A DNA stretch of 30,759 nt from Haliea sp040222615. GTDB lineage: Bacteria; Pseudomonadota; Gammaproteobacteria; Pseudomonadales; Halieaceae. Location: the NCBI RefSeq assembly GCF_040222615.1, contig NZ_JAVKCQ010000013.1, positions 1-30,759 of the forward strand, written 5' to 3'. Below the pieces are notes generated by a model. The model ran no database searches. It worked only from the letters and a program-made list of their open reading frames with translations, and was not told the origin of the DNA. The position numbers and the translations under genes were made by a program. Below are positions 8,180-16,889 of this stretch, one piece after another; within the stretch, counting starts at the first letter, position 1; every line of letters begins with the position of its first letter.

Positions 8180-8188
8180 GAGCGGCTC

Positions 8189-9073
8189 GTGCGCTATTCC
8201 CTGAGGCAACTGGAAGTGTTCCTCGCCACGGCCCACCATGAAAACGTCAGTCGCGCCGCCGCCAGTCTGGCCATGTCCCAGTCCGCGGCCAGCGGTTCAC
8301 TGCGCGAGCTGGAGCAACAGTTTGATGTCCAGCTGTTCGACCGTATCGGCAAGCGCCTGCGCCTGAGCGAACTGGGGCGCCAGCTGCGCCCGGCCGCGGA
8401 GGATTTGTTGGCCCGCGCCAGGGCCTTTGAGCAGTCCCTGTCCGGGGATGAGGTCAGCGGCCGCCTGCAGGTAGGCGCGACCCTGACCATCGGCAATTAC
8501 CTGGCGGTGCCCATGATCGCGGATTTCCGCCAGCGTCATCCGGGTGCGGATGTCGCCTTGACCGTCGCCAACACAGCGGCGATCGCGGAAGGTGTGGCAA
8601 ATTTTGAGCTGGATATCGGCCTGGTGGAGGGTGAATTCGTGCATGCGGATTTGCACAGCGAACACTGGCAGGCCGATGAGCTGGTGGTGTTCGCCGCGCC
8701 GGGTCACCCGCTGGCGCGGCGCCGGGCGCTGAGTGACCGGGACCTGCTGCAGCTGGACTGGATCGTCCGCGAACCCGGCTCTGGTACCAGGCAGACCTTT
8801 GAGCGGGCCATGCACGGCCTGTTGCCGGAACTGCGGGTGGTGCTGGAGTTACAGCACACGGAAGCGATCAAGCGGGCTGTGGAGGCGGGCCTGGGGGTGG
8901 GGTGCCTTTCCCGGATCAGTCTGGAGGAGGCCTTCGCCCGCGGTTCCCTGGTGCCGCTGCGCGTGCCGGGGCGCGATTTCAGCCGCCAGCTCAATATTGT
9001 GCTGCACCGCCACAAGTACCACACGGCGGGGCTCCGGCTCTGGTTACAGTTGTGCCAGGAGCGAGCCCATTAA
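8189..9073 (+). CDS. finR: LysR-family transcriptional regulator, FinR-like
   Basis: This 294-residue LTTR has an N-terminal winged helix (MRYSLRQLEVFLATAHHENVS with the recognition segment MSQSAASGSLRELE), then a linker and a two-lobe periplasmic-binding-like effector domain starting near GRLQVGATLTIGNYLAVP. The sequence and position, divergent from fpr, match FinR of Pseudomonas, which controls ferredoxin-NADP reductase expression. The GTG at 8189 has AGGAG 6-7 bases upstream. The signal sensed is not readable. The symbol is assigned from synteny plus family resemblance, so it is less certain than the LysR call itself. A SprT-like gene follows after 32 bases and may be cotranscribed. Confidence 0.85.
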   Translation: MRYSLRQLEVFLATAHHENVSRAAASLAMSQSAASGSLRELEQQFDVQLFDRIGKRLRLSELGRQLRPAAEDLLARARAFEQSLSGDEVSGRLQVGATLTIGNYLAVPMIADFRQRHPGADVALTVANTAAIAEGVANFELDIGLVEGEFVHADLHSEHWQADELVVFAAPGHPLARRRALSDRDLLQLDWIVREPGSGTRQTFERAMHGLLPELRVVLELQHTEAIKRAVEAGLGVGCLSRISLEEAFARGSLVPLRVPGRDFSRQLNIVLHRHKYHTAGLRLWLQLCQERAH

Positions 9074-9105
9074 CCCCTTGCCCGGATCCGGTTAGACTTG
9101 CAGCC

Positions 9106-9654
9106 ATGACGCTTTCCGACAACCCGGAAAAACCGCAGCGGGTGCGCCCGATCGACCCGCAGCAGCGGGCTCAGGTACTGGTTGCCACCGCAGCCTGGAT
9201 TGAGCGCGCGGCAAAGCTGGTGGCCCTGCCGCTGAAACCGGTGCCCGTGCTGTTTGACCTTGGCGGCGCCACGGCCGGCATGTTTCGGGCCCGGGGCGAA
9301 GAGTGCTGGATTCGCTTTAACCCCTGGATTTTTGCCCTCCACTTCGAGGACAGCCTGCAGTTCACTGTCCCGCATGAAGTGGCGCACTACGCGGTACATT
9401 GCCAGCGTCACCGGGGCCGGGTGCGCCCCCATGGGCCGGAATGGCAGCGGCTGATGCGGGGCTTCGGTCTGCCTCCGGAGGTCACCTTCAAGCTGGATCT
9501 GGACGGCGTACCGGTCCGCCGCCAGCGGCGCCACGCATACCGCTGCGCTTGCCGCGCACACGAAGTGACGACTGTGCGCCACAGGCGTATGAGCGAGGGC
9601 CGGGCTCGCTACCTGTGCCGTTACTGCAAGGCGCCGCTGCTGCCCGCGGCTTGA
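9106..9654 (+). CDS. sprT: SprT-family zinc metallopeptidase-like protein
   Basis: This 182-residue protein has the gluzincin motif HEVAH (90-94, in VPHEVAHYAVH) and a C-terminal zinc-ribbon-like region with CAC near residue 145 and CRYC near the end. This is the arrangement of the SprT/Spartan fold. The eukaryotic relative SPRTN degrades DNA-protein crosslinks; the bacterial role is not well defined. The start ATG 9106 gives the usual family length; the frame is open upstream but there it overlaps finR, and no strong Shine-Dalgarno is visible, which suggests translation coupled to finR. It converges on the AsmA-like gene with 9 bases between stops. Confidence 0.88.
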   Translation: MTLSDNPEKPQRVRPIDPQQRAQVLVATAAWIERAAKLVALPLKPVPVLFDLGGATAGMFRARGEECWIRFNPWIFALHFEDSLQFTVPHEVAHYAVHCQRHRGRVRPHGPEWQRLMRGFGLPPEVTFKLDLDGVPVRRQRRHAYRCACRAHEVTTVRHRRMSEGRARYLCRYCKAPLLPAA

Positions 9655-9663
9655 GGCGAGGCC

Positions 9664-12519
9664 TCAGGTCTCCACCGACAGTTCCACGCCGCTGAAAGTA
9701 TTGGTTTCAGCCTCGGGCTGGGGGGAAGCCACGACGATACGCTCGGGATCCACTCCGCCCTCAGTGACCAGAAACCGCTTGCAGCTGGCGGCGCGATCAC
9801 TGGCAAGCGCCGCCAGCGCGCTGTCCGGGACCGGCCAGTGGTCACGCAGGATACGGGCCTGCTGCAGCAGGGACGGTGCGGCAGCTTCGGACCCCAGCGC
9901 ATGGGCACCATCGAGCCCTGCGTAGCGCTCGGCTATCGCGGCTCCCCAGGCTTCGCTGCGCGCGCTGATGTCCTCTGCGCTGAGCCCTTGATCCCGCAGT
10001 GCTGCCTGCAGCAGCTGTTCCTGCAGGCGGGCGCGGTCGGTAGCCGGATCTATGCGCCCCTCAACCAGCAGCCGCAAGCCCGGTCGCTGCTGCATGGCGG
10101 CGGCAAGGTCGCGCAGTTTGGTCTGTCCGTGGCTGTCCAGTTCGCTGCCGCCGGCGGCGAAATCCACGGTCTGCAGATCCTCGCTGCTGCCTACCAGGCT
10201 GGCGAGCAGGCTGAAGGGCGCGGTAACTGCCCGGGTGAGCAGATTCGTGAAGGCGCCGGCGATTACGCTGCCGAGGCTGAACTGCGGATTGTTGACGTCA
10301 CCGCTGACCGGCACCGCGAGGTCGATGACCCCGTTGCTGTCGGTGAGAAGGGCAATTCCCAGGCGCAAAGGCAGGTCAAGGGCCTTGTCGCTAACCACTC
10401 GATCACCCAGTTTGAGCTGGTTGATCACGATCCGGTTGTCCCCCTGCAGCCGGGTGTCCTCAAGGCGATAGCCCAGCGTGGCATTGAGGGTGCCTCGCTC
10501 AATCGCGTAGCCGGCGTAGGTACCCGAATAGGGGGTAAGGCGCGACATATCGACACCGCGGAAAGTCAATTCGAGGTCCAGCGCAGGAGGCGAGCGCAGC
10601 GGGCTCGCGGTGCCGGTGAGGGTGACCGGCGCATAGCCGTCAACCGAGCCCTTCAGGTCCACCTGCAGCTGTTGCCCGGGGTCACTGCTGAGGTTGGTCA
10701 GGGTGCCATCGAGATCGCCGATGACTGTGCGAAACTGGATCGGTAGCGATTCGTCCTGGAAGTCGAGGGCGCTGTTGGCAATGAAAATGGCCGGGGCGCT
10801 GAACCGCCAGGGCGCGCTTTCCGCGGGCTCGGGCTCAGGCGCCGGGCCCGGCGGAGCGTCGGGCTCTCGTTCTGGCTCTGGACTGCCCGGGCCCTCCTGC
10901 TCCAGCAGGCGCTGCAGGTTGATGCTGCCGTCTTCCTGGATATGCAGGCGGCCCTGGTAGCCCTCAAGGTGCAATTCCGCCAGGTTGACGTTGCGTTCCC
11001 GCAGGTCCACGGTCAGCCCTTGCCAGTACAGATTGTCCCAGAGGGTGAGCGCATCCTCGGCGCCACGGAGGACCATCGCAAACCCTGTTACTGCGCCTTC
11101 CAGCGCCAGGGTCTCCGGCTGGAAATCGTGCAGCGTGATGCGGCCGGCACTGCGCGCTTCTCCGCTGCTGATGGTAGCTTTCAGGATGGATGGCAGGTTG
11201 GGGGCGAGCCAGCCCAGCGGCAACCCCTGCAGGGTAAACGCGAGATCCACGCTGCCGGTGCCCGCGTCCACGCCGCCCTCCGCCTCCAGGCTGGCCAGAT
11301 TGTTTACCCGCAGGGCCAGGCTCAGCGGGCTCGCCCCCTCGGTGGGCCAGCGAATATCACGCACTTCAGCGGTCAGTGGCCGCACTGTCAGCAGGCTGGG
11401 CTCGGTGAACTCGCTGCGCCAGGCGAGTTCGCTGTCGCGCAGCTGGAACAGCCCCAGCCGCAGGCGCCAGGGGAAGTCCGCCGTCGCCTCCCGCTCCTCA
11501 TTCGCTGCGCCGGCTGGCAGCGCGAACAGCTCCGCCAGGCTCACCGTGCTCCCCTCGCTCCAGCCGCTCAGCGCCAGCCCGTCCGCGGTCACGCGCCCGA
11601 TGTCGAGGGTTTGGCGTCCCCCGTTCACGTTGATGTCACTCACCACAAGCGTGCCGAGTGCCACCCCGGTATCCGGCAGTTCGCTGTCGGTGCGGGGGTG
11701 GATCCGGGTGTCGGAGACTGCGAGCTTGCCATCGCTTACAGTGAAATCCAGGGCCTGCTGCCAGTTGGCAGCGTACTGCAGCGACAGGTCGACACGGCTG
11801 CTGTCGAGCTCGAAAGCAAGCCACGGCTCCGCGAAGCGCCAGAAAGGACGCAGGTCAATGTTGTCCATGGTCAGGCTGCCGCTGCTGCTGCCCGCAGCCA
11901 GCGACAGTGCACCCTGTCCCAGCAGGCGCCCCCCGCCCTCGCTCTGAACGCTCAGGCGGAAAGGTTGGTCCGCTTCGGCAACGGTGGACAGCCCCGTGGC
12001 CGTCAGCTCAAGTGTCTCCAGCTGAGTGTTGAAGCTTCCGGGGTGCTGGTGGTCGGTGAATGCTATGCGCGCTGCGCCCAACTCCAGTGCGTCGATGGTG
12101 AGGGCCGGCAGTTCACCGGTCTCGGTCTCGGGGGGTGCCGTGGCCGCGGCTGGCGCGGGCAGCAGATCGCTGATGTTCAGGCTTCCGTCGGCAAAGCGCT
12201 GCAAATCAAGGTTCAGCTCCTTCAGCGCCACCCTGTCGAACACCAGTCCGGGTTGGACCAGGCTGGCCAGGGAGAGGTTGATTTCCGCCCGTTGGAAATC
12301 CAGGAAGCGCGTCCCGTCCGGCTCGCTCAGGGCGGCCCCCCGTACCTCCAGGGCCAGGGTAAAGGGGTTGAAGAGAACAAGCTCGGTGGTGAGAGTGCGC
12401 TGCCAGTGCTCCCGCGCCAGCCAGGGCGGGAGAAAGTTCAGCGCCGGGAGCAGGACCAGGAAGGTGACAACGAGGTAGGCGATGTAGACGTATGCCAGGC
12501 CTCGTATAGCAATGCGCAC
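9664..12519 (-). CDS. AsmA-like DUF748 envelope protein with C-terminal OmpA-like domain
   Basis: This large protein of 951 residues has an N-terminal membrane segment (about residues 8-30, GLAYVYIAYLVVTFLVLLPAL), followed by long beta-rich repeats of the AsmA/DUF748 kind. A linker rich in Pro and Glu follows (GPGSPEPEREPDAPPG region). The last ~175 residues (VDFAAGGSELDSHGQTKL to RIVVASPQPEAETN) resemble an OmpA-like peptidoglycan-binding fold with an insertion. AsmA-like proteins sit in the inner membrane, span the periplasm and are linked to lipid transport to the outer membrane. The GTG start at 12519 is supported by AAGGAG at about 7 bases; the frame stays open to 12888 only as antisense-free run-in overlapping the AraC gene. 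A TATAGT at 12559-12564 could be its -10 box, but no good -35 pairs with it. Confidence 0.88.
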   Translation of the reverse strand: MRIAIRGLAYVYIAYLVVTFLVLLPALNFLPPWLAREHWQRTLTTELVLFNPFTLALEVRGAALSEPDGTRFLDFQRAEINLSLASLVQPGLVFDRVALKELNLDLQRFADGSLNISDLLPAPAAATAPPETETGELPALTIDALELGAARIAFTDHQHPGSFNTQLETLELTATGLSTVAEADQPFRLSVQSEGGGRLLGQGALSLAAGSSSGSLTMDNIDLRPFWRFAEPWLAFELDSSRVDLSLQYAANWQQALDFTVSDGKLAVSDTRIHPRTDSELPDTGVALGTLVVSDINVNGGRQTLDIGRVTADGLALSGWSEGSTVSLAELFALPAGAANEEREATADFPWRLRLGLFQLRDSELAWRSEFTEPSLLTVRPLTAEVRDIRWPTEGASPLSLALRVNNLASLEAEGGVDAGTGSVDLAFTLQGLPLGWLAPNLPSILKATISSGEARSAGRITLHDFQPETLALEGAVTGFAMVLRGAEDALTLWDNLYWQGLTVDLRERNVNLAELHLEGYQGRLHIQEDGSINLQRLLEQEGPGSPEPEREPDAPPGPAPEPEPAESAPWRFSAPAIFIANSALDFQDESLPIQFRTVIGDLDGTLTNLSSDPGQQLQVDLKGSVDGYAPVTLTGTASPLRSPPALDLELTFRGVDMSRLTPYSGTYAGYAIERGTLNATLGYRLEDTRLQGDNRIVINQLKLGDRVVSDKALDLPLRLGIALLTDSNGVIDLAVPVSGDVNNPQFSLGSVIAGAFTNLLTRAVTAPFSLLASLVGSSEDLQTVDFAAGGSELDSHGQTKLRDLAAAMQQRPGLRLLVEGRIDPATDRARLQEQLLQAALRDQGLSAEDISARSEAWGAAIAERYAGLDGAHALGSEAAAPSLLQQARILRDHWPVPDSALAALASDRAASCKRFLVTEGGVDPERIVVASPQPEAETNTFSGVELSVET

Positions 12520-12598
12520 AGTGTTCTCCTTCTCTGTCAGCGGCGGCAGTGATCTCTCACTATAGACGAGTGCGTGCCTGCGAGCACTCCCGTGGGGT

Positions 12599-13597
12599 TC
12601 AGAGCCCCTTGCGGTAGGTATAGGGAGTAACGCCGGTCCAGCCCTTGAAGGCGCGGATGAAGGCGCTCGATTCGGAAAAGCCCGAGCGGCAGGCGATTTC
12701 CTCGATCGAGAGACCCTGCTTGCCCAGATAATGCAGCGCGGTGTCGCGCCGCAGCTGGTTCTTGATGTCCTTGAAGGTGGTGCCCTCCGCCGACAGGCGC
12801 CGCCGCAGGGTCTGTGGGTGAATCTCCAGGGACTCTGCCACCGTACCCAGTTCCGGCATGTCGTGCAGGCTGTGGCGGATCTGGTCACGAACCCGCGTGG
12901 TCCAGCTGTTGCGTGAAAAATCCTGGGTCAGCATCATCAGCACCGGATGCCGCAGGTAGTGACGCAGGCTCTGCTCGGTCTGGCTGATACGCCGGTCCAT
13001 CAGCGTCGTGGAGAACACCAGTTCACAGTGTTCGCTGTCAAATTGGACGGGATTGGCAAGGAACATGCGCCGATAGTCCTCCTGCCGCGCCGCGGGCGGA
13101 TAGGCCAGGTTGACGACCTGCAGCGGCAGGTGTTCCTGCACCAGCCAGCTGCCGAACCTGTGGGCATTGAACAGCATCAGTTCGACCGGGTAGGGCTGAG
13201 GCGGTACTTGCCCTTCGTGGTGCAGCCGCAACCGGACCAGATCGGCCTCTTCCACGAGCACGGGAAAAGGTGTCGCTTCGAAAAGCTGGAAAAAGCGGCA
13301 GTAACGATTAAGCGCCTGGCCCAGGGTTGCGCAGCCGATGACAGCGTTGCACATCATCGACCAGGTGCCTATGGGCAGGCGCCTGCTGGTGTAGCCCAGG
13401 GCTTCATCGTTCATTGCCAGCATGGTGCTGACCTGCAGGTCAGCGAAGCGCTCAATCGAGATGCGCGCACCTTCCTCCAACAGCAGTCGGGGAGATATCC
13501 GGTTCTTGCGCAGCAGTTGCATGGGGTCCAGGCCAATGGCCACAGCATTGCGCAGCACCGCTCGGGCAAAGTAGACCGAAATCGAAAGCTCCCGCAC
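12599..13597 (-). CDS. AraC-family transcriptional regulator
   Basis: This 332-residue regulator has an N-terminal arabinose-binding-type/DUF domain like that of OruR/ArgR-type proteins and a C-terminal double helix-turn-helix. The second helix-turn-helix shows the classic AraC signature IACRSGFSESSAFIRAFKGWTGVTPYTYRK. The GTG start at 13597 directly follows the stop of the GGDEF gene (TGAGTG), with GAGG upstream, so the two are translationally linked. In this subfamily the N-terminal domain senses a small molecule, and genes are often next to lipid or amino-acid catabolic targets. The likely target, perhaps the neighbouring acyl-CoA operon, is inference. Confidence 0.9.
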   Translation of the reverse strand: MRELSISVYFARAVLRNAVAIGLDPMQLLRKNRISPRLLLEEGARISIERFADLQVSTMLAMNDEALGYTSRRLPIGTWSMMCNAVIGCATLGQALNRYCRFFQLFEATPFPVLVEEADLVRLRLHHEGQVPPQPYPVELMLFNAHRFGSWLVQEHLPLQVVNLAYPPAARQEDYRRMFLANPVQFDSEHCELVFSTTLMDRRISQTEQSLRHYLRHPVLMMLTQDFSRNSWTTRVRDQIRHSLHDMPELGTVAESLEIHPQTLRRRLSAEGTTFKDIKNQLRRDTALHYLGKQGLSIEEIACRSGFSESSAFIRAFKGWTGVTPYTYRKGL

Positions 13598-14773
13598 TCA
13601 ATGCCTCGCGGGGTGATTGCTGAGCTGGACCGGACGGTGTTCCACGGCTGCTACGCGGTTGCGGCCACCGCGCTTGGCCAGCTGCAGGGCCAGCTCTGCG
13701 TCCTTGCACAGATGGTCCAGGCTGGTTGCGCCCAGTGCCTCGGCGATCCCCAGACTGACGGTAACCGCAATCGATTGGTCCGCCACCTGCAGCGAGGCGC
13801 TCGCGAGCTGCCCACGGATACGCTCTGCCAATTTCCGGGCCGAGGCGAGATCCGAATTGGGCAGTATCGCCAGGAAGGTGTCGCCGTCATAGCGGGAGAC
13901 AACGTCGCTGGCGCGGCACTCGCCCTCCAGGCACTGGGAGACCTGTTGTATCACCTTGTCGCCGATGTCCGCGCCGAAGTGGTCATTGAGCCGCTGCAGG
14001 TGATCGATGTTGAGCATCACCGCGGCAGTCGCCTGCCCGTGGCGACTGGCGTTGGCCAGGGTTACGTGCAATGCCTGTTCCAGCCCGCGGCGGTTGAGCA
14101 GGCGGGTCAGGGGGTCCAGGGTATTCTGGCGCAGGAGCTGGTGCCGCTGGTCGACCACAATACTGGCGAGGAAACCGATTACCACCAGAACGTGAGCGCC
14201 GCTGTGCAGGGCGTAGGCAATCCCTGTCGCGGTAACCGGATCAATGCCCCGGGGTAGAATGGCCAGGAAGAACGCCAGCATTGCGCCCAGCATGGCCAAG
14301 CCGCCCAGGCAGATAATGCCGTCGCCAGCGTTGCGTGAGCGCAGGGCCCGGAGTCCGGAGATCGCGGCCAGCATGCCCCATCCCAGCCCCGTCGCGGCCC
14401 CGTAGACCTGCAACATGGGGGCAGGATCGAGAAAGAAGACCGCGAGGCAGGCGCCTGCGAACCCGACTCCAATGACATAGCGGCCGCGCTGTATATCCGC
14501 GCGTTGCATGATGGCCAGCAGCAGCAGGTAGCTGCTGATCATGGCGGCTACTGCAGGCACATTCACCGCCACTGCCAGATTGGCGACTTCGGCCACCGTG
14601 AAGGCGATCCAGGCCAGTAGTGCCGTCATGAAGTAGACACTGTAGAATCCCAGCCCGGCCGGAGGCCTCGCGACATCGCTGAGGGCATACAGCACCAGCA
14701 TCTGGGCGCAGACAAGTGCTACCACCAGGCCGTAGTGGGCGAATACGATATGCTCGGCGAAACTGATGTGCAT
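13598..14773 (-). CDS. Membrane GGDEF-domain protein with degenerate active site
   Basis: This protein of 391 residues has about six to seven N-terminal membrane segments (roughly residues 10-205) and a C-terminal GGDEF-type domain (215-380). Key residues deviate: the signature GGDEF is DGDTF (296-300), and the first metal-binding Asp of the DxD helix is Asn255 (NID). The allosteric I-site RxxD is kept as RASD (287-290) at the usual five-residue distance. Catalysis of c-di-GMP synthesis is therefore doubtful, while c-di-GMP binding is possible, as in other degenerate GGDEF receptors. ATG 14773 has a weak Shine-Dalgarno; a good promoter lies at 14789-14817. It is first in a unit with the AraC regulator. 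Confidence 0.88.
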   Translation of the reverse strand: MHISFAEHIVFAHYGLVVALVCAQMLVLYALSDVARPPAGLGFYSVYFMTALLAWIAFTVAEVANLAVAVNVPAVAAMISSYLLLLAIMQRADIQRGRYVIGVGFAGACLAVFFLDPAPMLQVYGAATGLGWGMLAAISGLRALRSRNAGDGIICLGGLAMLGAMLAFFLAILPRGIDPVTATGIAYALHSGAHVLVVIGFLASIVVDQRHQLLRQNTLDPLTRLLNRRGLEQALHVTLANASRHGQATAAVMLNIDHLQRLNDHFGADIGDKVIQQVSQCLEGECRASDVVSRYDGDTFLAILPNSDLASARKLAERIRGQLASASLQVADQSIAVTVSLGIAEALGATSLDHLCKDAELALQLAKRGGRNRVAAVEHRPVQLSNHPARH

Positions 14774-14788
14774 CGGTGGCTTGGGCCC

Positions 14789-14817
14789 TGTCTAATGGCG
14801 CTGTCAGTTTAGGTCAA
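14789..14817 (-). promoter_or_regulatory. Promoter of GGDEF-AraC transcription unit
   Basis: On the minus strand TTGACC (14817-14812) and TAGACA (14794-14789) are separated by exactly 17 bases. The -35 matches the consensus at 5 positions. The start would fall near 14782, giving a very short leader of about 9 bases before the ATG at 14773, in keeping with the missing Shine-Dalgarno. Confidence 0.45.
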
Positions 14818-14838
14818 TTTATTTGTCGGCACAGGTCA

Positions 14839-14867
14839 TTGCTGGCGTTGACGCTGCTGCACATACT
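14839..14867 (+). promoter_or_regulatory. Weak candidate promoter of acyl-CoA operon
   Basis: TTGCTG (14839-14844) and CATACT (14862-14867) are spaced by 17 bases upstream of the acyl-CoA dehydrogenase gene. Matches are only 3 and 4 of 6, which could mean activator dependence or a chance match. A nearby TTGACG (14848-14853) has no well-spaced -10. Confidence 0.28.
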
Positions 14868-14905
14868 GGCAAGTGCACTTAGTTTATCCATCAGAGGCAA
14901 AAGAT

Positions 14906-16081
14906 ATGCTGCAACGCGACTTCACCGGTGAACAGAACATGTTTCGGGATGCCTATCGAAAATTCCTCGCCACCGAGATTGTGCCACATATGGAGTCCTG
15001 GCGAGAGGCCGGAATTGTCGACCGCTCCGCTTTTCGCAAGGCGGGGGAGCAGGGGTTCCTGATGGTCTGGCCGGAGGAGAAGTACGGCGGCATGGGAGAC
15101 CCCGATTTTCGCTTCGAGCAAGTGATTATTGAGGAGACCGCCTACGCCCGGGCGGGCGACTGGTACAGCACCTTGCATGGGCGCCTGGTCGGTCCCTATT
15201 TTACCCGCTTCGGCAGCGAGGAACAGTGCCTGCGTTTCCTGCCGCGGTGTGTCAGCGGGGAGGCCATTCTGGCCATCGCCATGACCGAGCCGGATGCCGG
15301 CAGCGATCTCGCCGGCATGCGCTCAACCGCTGTGGAGGCAGGTGATCACTGGGTGTTGAATGGTTCCAAGACCTATATTTCCAACGGGATAAACGCCGAT
15401 GTGGTGATCGTGGCGGCCAAGACCGACCCCGAGAACAATCCCCACCACATGACCCTGTTCATTGCGGAGCGTGGCATGGAAGGCTTCGAGCGAGGCCGCA
15501 ACCTGAAGAAAATGGGGATGAAGGCCCAGGACACCGCCGAGCTGTTCTTCAACGACGTCAAGGTGCCCAAGGCCAATGTCCTCGGTGAGCCGGGCAAGGG
15601 CTTCATCTACCTGATGGAAGGGCTGGCGGAGGAGCGCCTGATAGGTGCCTGCGGCTACCTGGCAGCGGCCCAGCTGTCCTGGGACCTGACCGCCGAATTC
15701 GTACGTGAGCGCAAGGTCTTTGGCAAACCACTGGCGGCGTTCCAGAATACCCAGTTCAAACTGGCCGAGATGCGCACGCAGCTCGATATTGCGCAAATTT
15801 ATGTCGACCAGTGCGTGCGAGCGTTCAATAATAGCGCCCTGACGGCGGTGGATGCCGCCAAGGCCAAGTTGGTCACCAGCGAATTGCAGGTGGCCTCGGC
15901 GGACCTCGGGGTCCAGTTGCACGGCGGCGCCGGGTTCATGGATGAATATCCCATCAGCCGCCAGTGTACGGACGCCAAGATTGCCACCATCTACGCAGGC
16001 AGTTCAGAGGTTATGAAAATCATCATCAGCCGCGACTGCCTGTCGGACAACTACACGCCGTTTAACACGCGCAATTTCTGA
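14906..16081 (+). CDS. Acyl-CoA dehydrogenase
   Basis: This FAD-dependent acyl-CoA dehydrogenase of 391 residues introduces the alpha-beta double bond. AMTEPDAGSDLAGM (125-138) and the YISNG region (157-161) are the flavin- and substrate-contacting signatures; the C-terminal QLHGGAGFMDEYP is typical. The MCAD-type catalytic Glu position reads IYAGSSEVM, without Glu, whereas AEERLIG carries Glu243 at the position of the LCAD/isovaleryl-CoA dehydrogenase base. This suggests long-chain or branched substrates. I chose ATG 14906 with AGAGG upstream over an in-frame GTG at 14873. It is the first gene of the operon that runs to 22025. Confidence 0.93.
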   Translation: MLQRDFTGEQNMFRDAYRKFLATEIVPHMESWREAGIVDRSAFRKAGEQGFLMVWPEEKYGGMGDPDFRFEQVIIEETAYARAGDWYSTLHGRLVGPYFTRFGSEEQCLRFLPRCVSGEAILAIAMTEPDAGSDLAGMRSTAVEAGDHWVLNGSKTYISNGINADVVIVAAKTDPENNPHHMTLFIAERGMEGFERGRNLKKMGMKAQDTAELFFNDVKVPKANVLGEPGKGFIYLMEGLAEERLIGACGYLAAAQLSWDLTAEFVRERKVFGKPLAAFQNTQFKLAEMRTQLDIAQIYVDQCVRAFNNSALTAVDAAKAKLVTSELQVASADLGVQLHGGAGFMDEYPISRQCTDAKIATIYAGSSEVMKIIISRDCLSDNYTPFNTRNF

Positions 16082-16103
16082 TCAACCGCACAAGGAGCAC
16101 AGC

Positions 16104-16877
16104 ATGGAACTCGCAGGAAAAGTAGCCATCATAACCGGTGGAGCCTCCGGGCTTGGCCGCGCCACCGTCGAGGCCTATGTCGCCAAAGGCGCCAAAGTGG
16201 CCATCTTTGATCTCAACGAAGCCAACGCCCAAGAGCTTATCGATCGCCTCGGCGCCGACAAGGTCGGCTTCTGGAGCGTCAACGTGGCGGATGAGAACGT
16301 GGTTCGTGAAGCGGTCGCGGGGGTGGTGGAGAAATTCGGCGCCGTGCACATCTGTAACAACTACGCCGGTATTGGCAGCGCCTGCAAGACCCTGGGCAAG
16401 AATGGACCGTTCCCGCTGGACCAGTTCATGCCGATCATCAATGTGAACCTGGTCGGAACCTTCAACGTGGCGCGCTACGCCGCCGAGCAGATGGCGAAGA
16501 ACGAACCGATCAACAACGATAGCGGCCGCGGTGTAATTATCAATACGGCATCGATTGCCGCCATGGAGGGCCAGGTCGGCCAGCTGGCCTACAGCGCCAG
16601 CAAGGGCGGCATTGTTGGCATGACCCTGCCCATGGCCCGTGACCTGGCGAGCTACGGCATCCGGGTCAACACCATCGTGCCGGGCCTGATCCACACGCCC
16701 TTGTTCGAGTTGTTGCCGGAGGAAGCCTACAAGTCCCTGGAGAGCAGCGTGTGTTACCCGCGTCGTCTGGGCAAGCCCGAGGAAATTGCCCACCTGTCGG
16801 TCTTTATCGCCGAAAACGACTACGTGAATGGCGAGTGCATCCGTCTCGACGGCGCCATTCGCATGCAGCCGCGCTAA
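16104..16877 (+). CDS. SDR dehydrogenase, 3-hydroxyacyl-CoA dehydrogenase type II-like
   Basis: This classical short-chain dehydrogenase has 257 residues. TGGASGLG (11-18) is the nucleotide loop, Asp36 after beta-2 (VAIFDLN) predicts NAD(H), and the catalytic set is Ser150, Tyr163 and Lys167 (YSASK). The conserved NNAG motif reads NNYAG here. The sequence resembles HSD17B10/type II 3-hydroxyacyl-CoA dehydrogenases, which oxidise 3-hydroxyacyl-CoA in branched-chain and steroid-like catabolism. The ATG is preceded by AAGGAG and lies 22 bases after the dehydrogenase stop, so it is in the same operon. The exact substrate is unknown. Confidence 0.92.
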   Translation: MELAGKVAIITGGASGLGRATVEAYVAKGAKVAIFDLNEANAQELIDRLGADKVGFWSVNVADENVVREAVAGVVEKFGAVHICNNYAGIGSACKTLGKNGPFPLDQFMPIINVNLVGTFNVARYAAEQMAKNEPINNDSGRGVIINTASIAAMEGQVGQLAYSASKGGIVGMTLPMARDLASYGIRVNTIVPGLIHTPLFELLPEEAYKSLESSVCYPRRLGKPEEIAHLSVFIAENDYVNGECIRLDGAIRMQPR

Positions 16878-16889
16878 GGGGACTCTGTC

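Noticed and set aside
10942..12552. Plus-strand frame of 536 codons opposite the AsmA-like gene
   Set aside because: It is antisense of a well-supported gene with a good start and ribosome site; its composition is typical of shadow frames.
12947..14257. Plus-strand frame of 436 codons opposite the AraC and GGDEF genes
   Set aside because: It spans two real genes on the other strand and has no domain or ribosome site.
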